Positions 6,731 to 6,812 of a stretch of 6,812 nt of DNA are shown one piece after another. The notes under the pieces were generated by a model. The model was not told where the DNA came from and searched no databases. It worked only from the letters and a program-made list of their open reading frames with translations. The stretch lies in contig CAJOPI010000116.1 in assembly GCA_905236275.1 (NCBI GenBank), forward strand, positions 1-6,812, given 5' to 3'. The DNA is from an uncultured Lachnospiraceae bacterium (GTDB taxonomy: Bacteria > Bacillota > Clostridia > Lachnospirales > Lachnospiraceae). The position numbers and the translations under genes are program-made. Every line of letters begins with the position of its first letter. Within the stretch, counting starts at the first letter, position 1.

Positions 6731-6782
6731 CCCAATATGAGTGTGGAGTGGGGCGAAGCACCACGAAAACACGAATATTGGG
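6731..6782. repeat. 52-nt nested palindrome with a GCGAAGC cap
   Basis: From the outside in: CCCAATAT (6731-6738) pairs perfectly with ATATTGGG (6775-6782); GA (6739-6740) faces GA (6773-6774); GTGT (6741-6744) pairs with ACAC (6769-6772); an internal loop GGA/GAAA follows; then GTGGGGC (6748-6754) pairs with GCACCAC (6758-6764) with one mismatch, closed by the loop GAA. On the plus strand the opposed GA steps could form tandem sheared G-A pairs, and GCGAAGC is a known unusually stable mini-hairpin in single-stranded DNA. A competing 6-bp stem, CGCCCC (6728-6733) with GGGGCG (6750-6755), is also possible. Confidence 0.75.
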
Positions 6783-6795
6783 TGGGATTGTGGGA

Positions 6796-6806
6796 GCACG
6801 AAGTGC
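6796..6806. repeat. Small GAA-loop hairpin at window edge
   Basis: GCAC (6796-6799), loop GAA, GTGC (6803-6806). It has the same C-GAA-G loop closure as the cap of the neighbouring 52-nt palindrome, so it may be a second structural module of the same element. It is short and could be coincidental alone. Confidence 0.5.
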
Positions 6807-6812
6807 GGAACA

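Larger units (their letters stand above)
6646..6812. other. Non-coding leader, probably a dispersed intergenic repeat element
   Basis: No gene is supported here. Most of the stretch is taken up by three inverted repeats packed end to end. One minus-strand frame stays open through it and joins the NRPS-like gene, but its translation resembles no known domain. Dense nested hairpins between genes are typical of dispersed palindromic elements (REP-like or non-autonomous IS200/IS605-type sequences). That classification is inference and only one copy is visible. No convincing sigma-A promoter for the NRPS-like gene was found; it may lie beyond the right edge. Confidence 0.5.

Noticed and set aside
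6780..6808. Possible G-quadruplex on the plus strand
   Set aside because: There are only three GGG tracts close together and the fourth run is just GG after a 12-nt hairpin loop, which is too weak to call.
6646..6812. Riboswitch, T-box or CRISPR repeat in the leader
   Set aside because: No conserved riboswitch core or T-box sequence was recognised, and there are no regularly spaced direct repeats; the palindromic organisation fits a dispersed repeat better.
6646..6812. C-terminal coding segment of an upstream gene
   Set aside because: A minus-strand frame is open from the edge to a TAA near 6721, but its sequence falls wholly in the palindromes and resembles no protein domain.

Overview
The window looks like a chromosomal segment from a low-to-moderate GC Gram-positive anaerobe, most likely a member of the Lachnospiraceae (Butyrivibrio/Roseburia-like). 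The basis is the Bacillota-type tatD and rsmA neighbours, frequent ATA and AGG/AGA codons, and Shine-Dalgarno-dependent starts. The genus is an inference from style. All real genes lie on the minus strand, so transcription runs from the high-coordinate end to the low end.

Layout in transcription order. Positions 6634-6812 form a non-coding leader filled with nested inverted repeats: a 52-nt rod-like palindrome, a second hairpin with arms of about 22 nt, and a small GAA-loop hairpin at the edge. It is probably one copy of a dispersed intergenic repeat. Next is a 1198-residue NRPS-like protein (3037-6633). It has a long-chain acyl-CoA-ligase-type adenylation domain, a carrier domain with an intact phosphopantetheine serine, a condensation domain that has lost both histidines of HHxxxDG, and a C-terminal scrap of a second adenylation domain. 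The start extended to TTG at 6735 runs into the repeat and is probably wrong; the ATG at 6633 has a good ribosome binding site. The gene overlaps tatD (2265-3047) by 11 nt, and tatD overlaps rsmA (1411-2265) by one base (TAATG), so the three look co-transcribed and translationally coupled.

After rsmA, a strong candidate sigma-A promoter (perfect TTGACA, 17-nt spacer, extended -10) sits in the 65-nt gap. It should drive a TTG-initiated gene (1345 to beyond the left edge) for a protein with TPR-like helical repeats followed by a long Glu/Pro/Lys-rich disordered segment. Its C-terminal part is outside the window.

Together, the window joins two housekeeping functions (16S rRNA dimethylation and a TatD-family metal-dependent hydrolase) to an unusual, apparently orphan acyl-activating carrier protein. 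No phosphopantetheinyl transferase, thioesterase, transporter or other assembly-line gene is present here, so its product cannot be predicted. The RNase M5 gene (rnmV), often found between tatD and rsmA in Bacillota, is absent from that slot.
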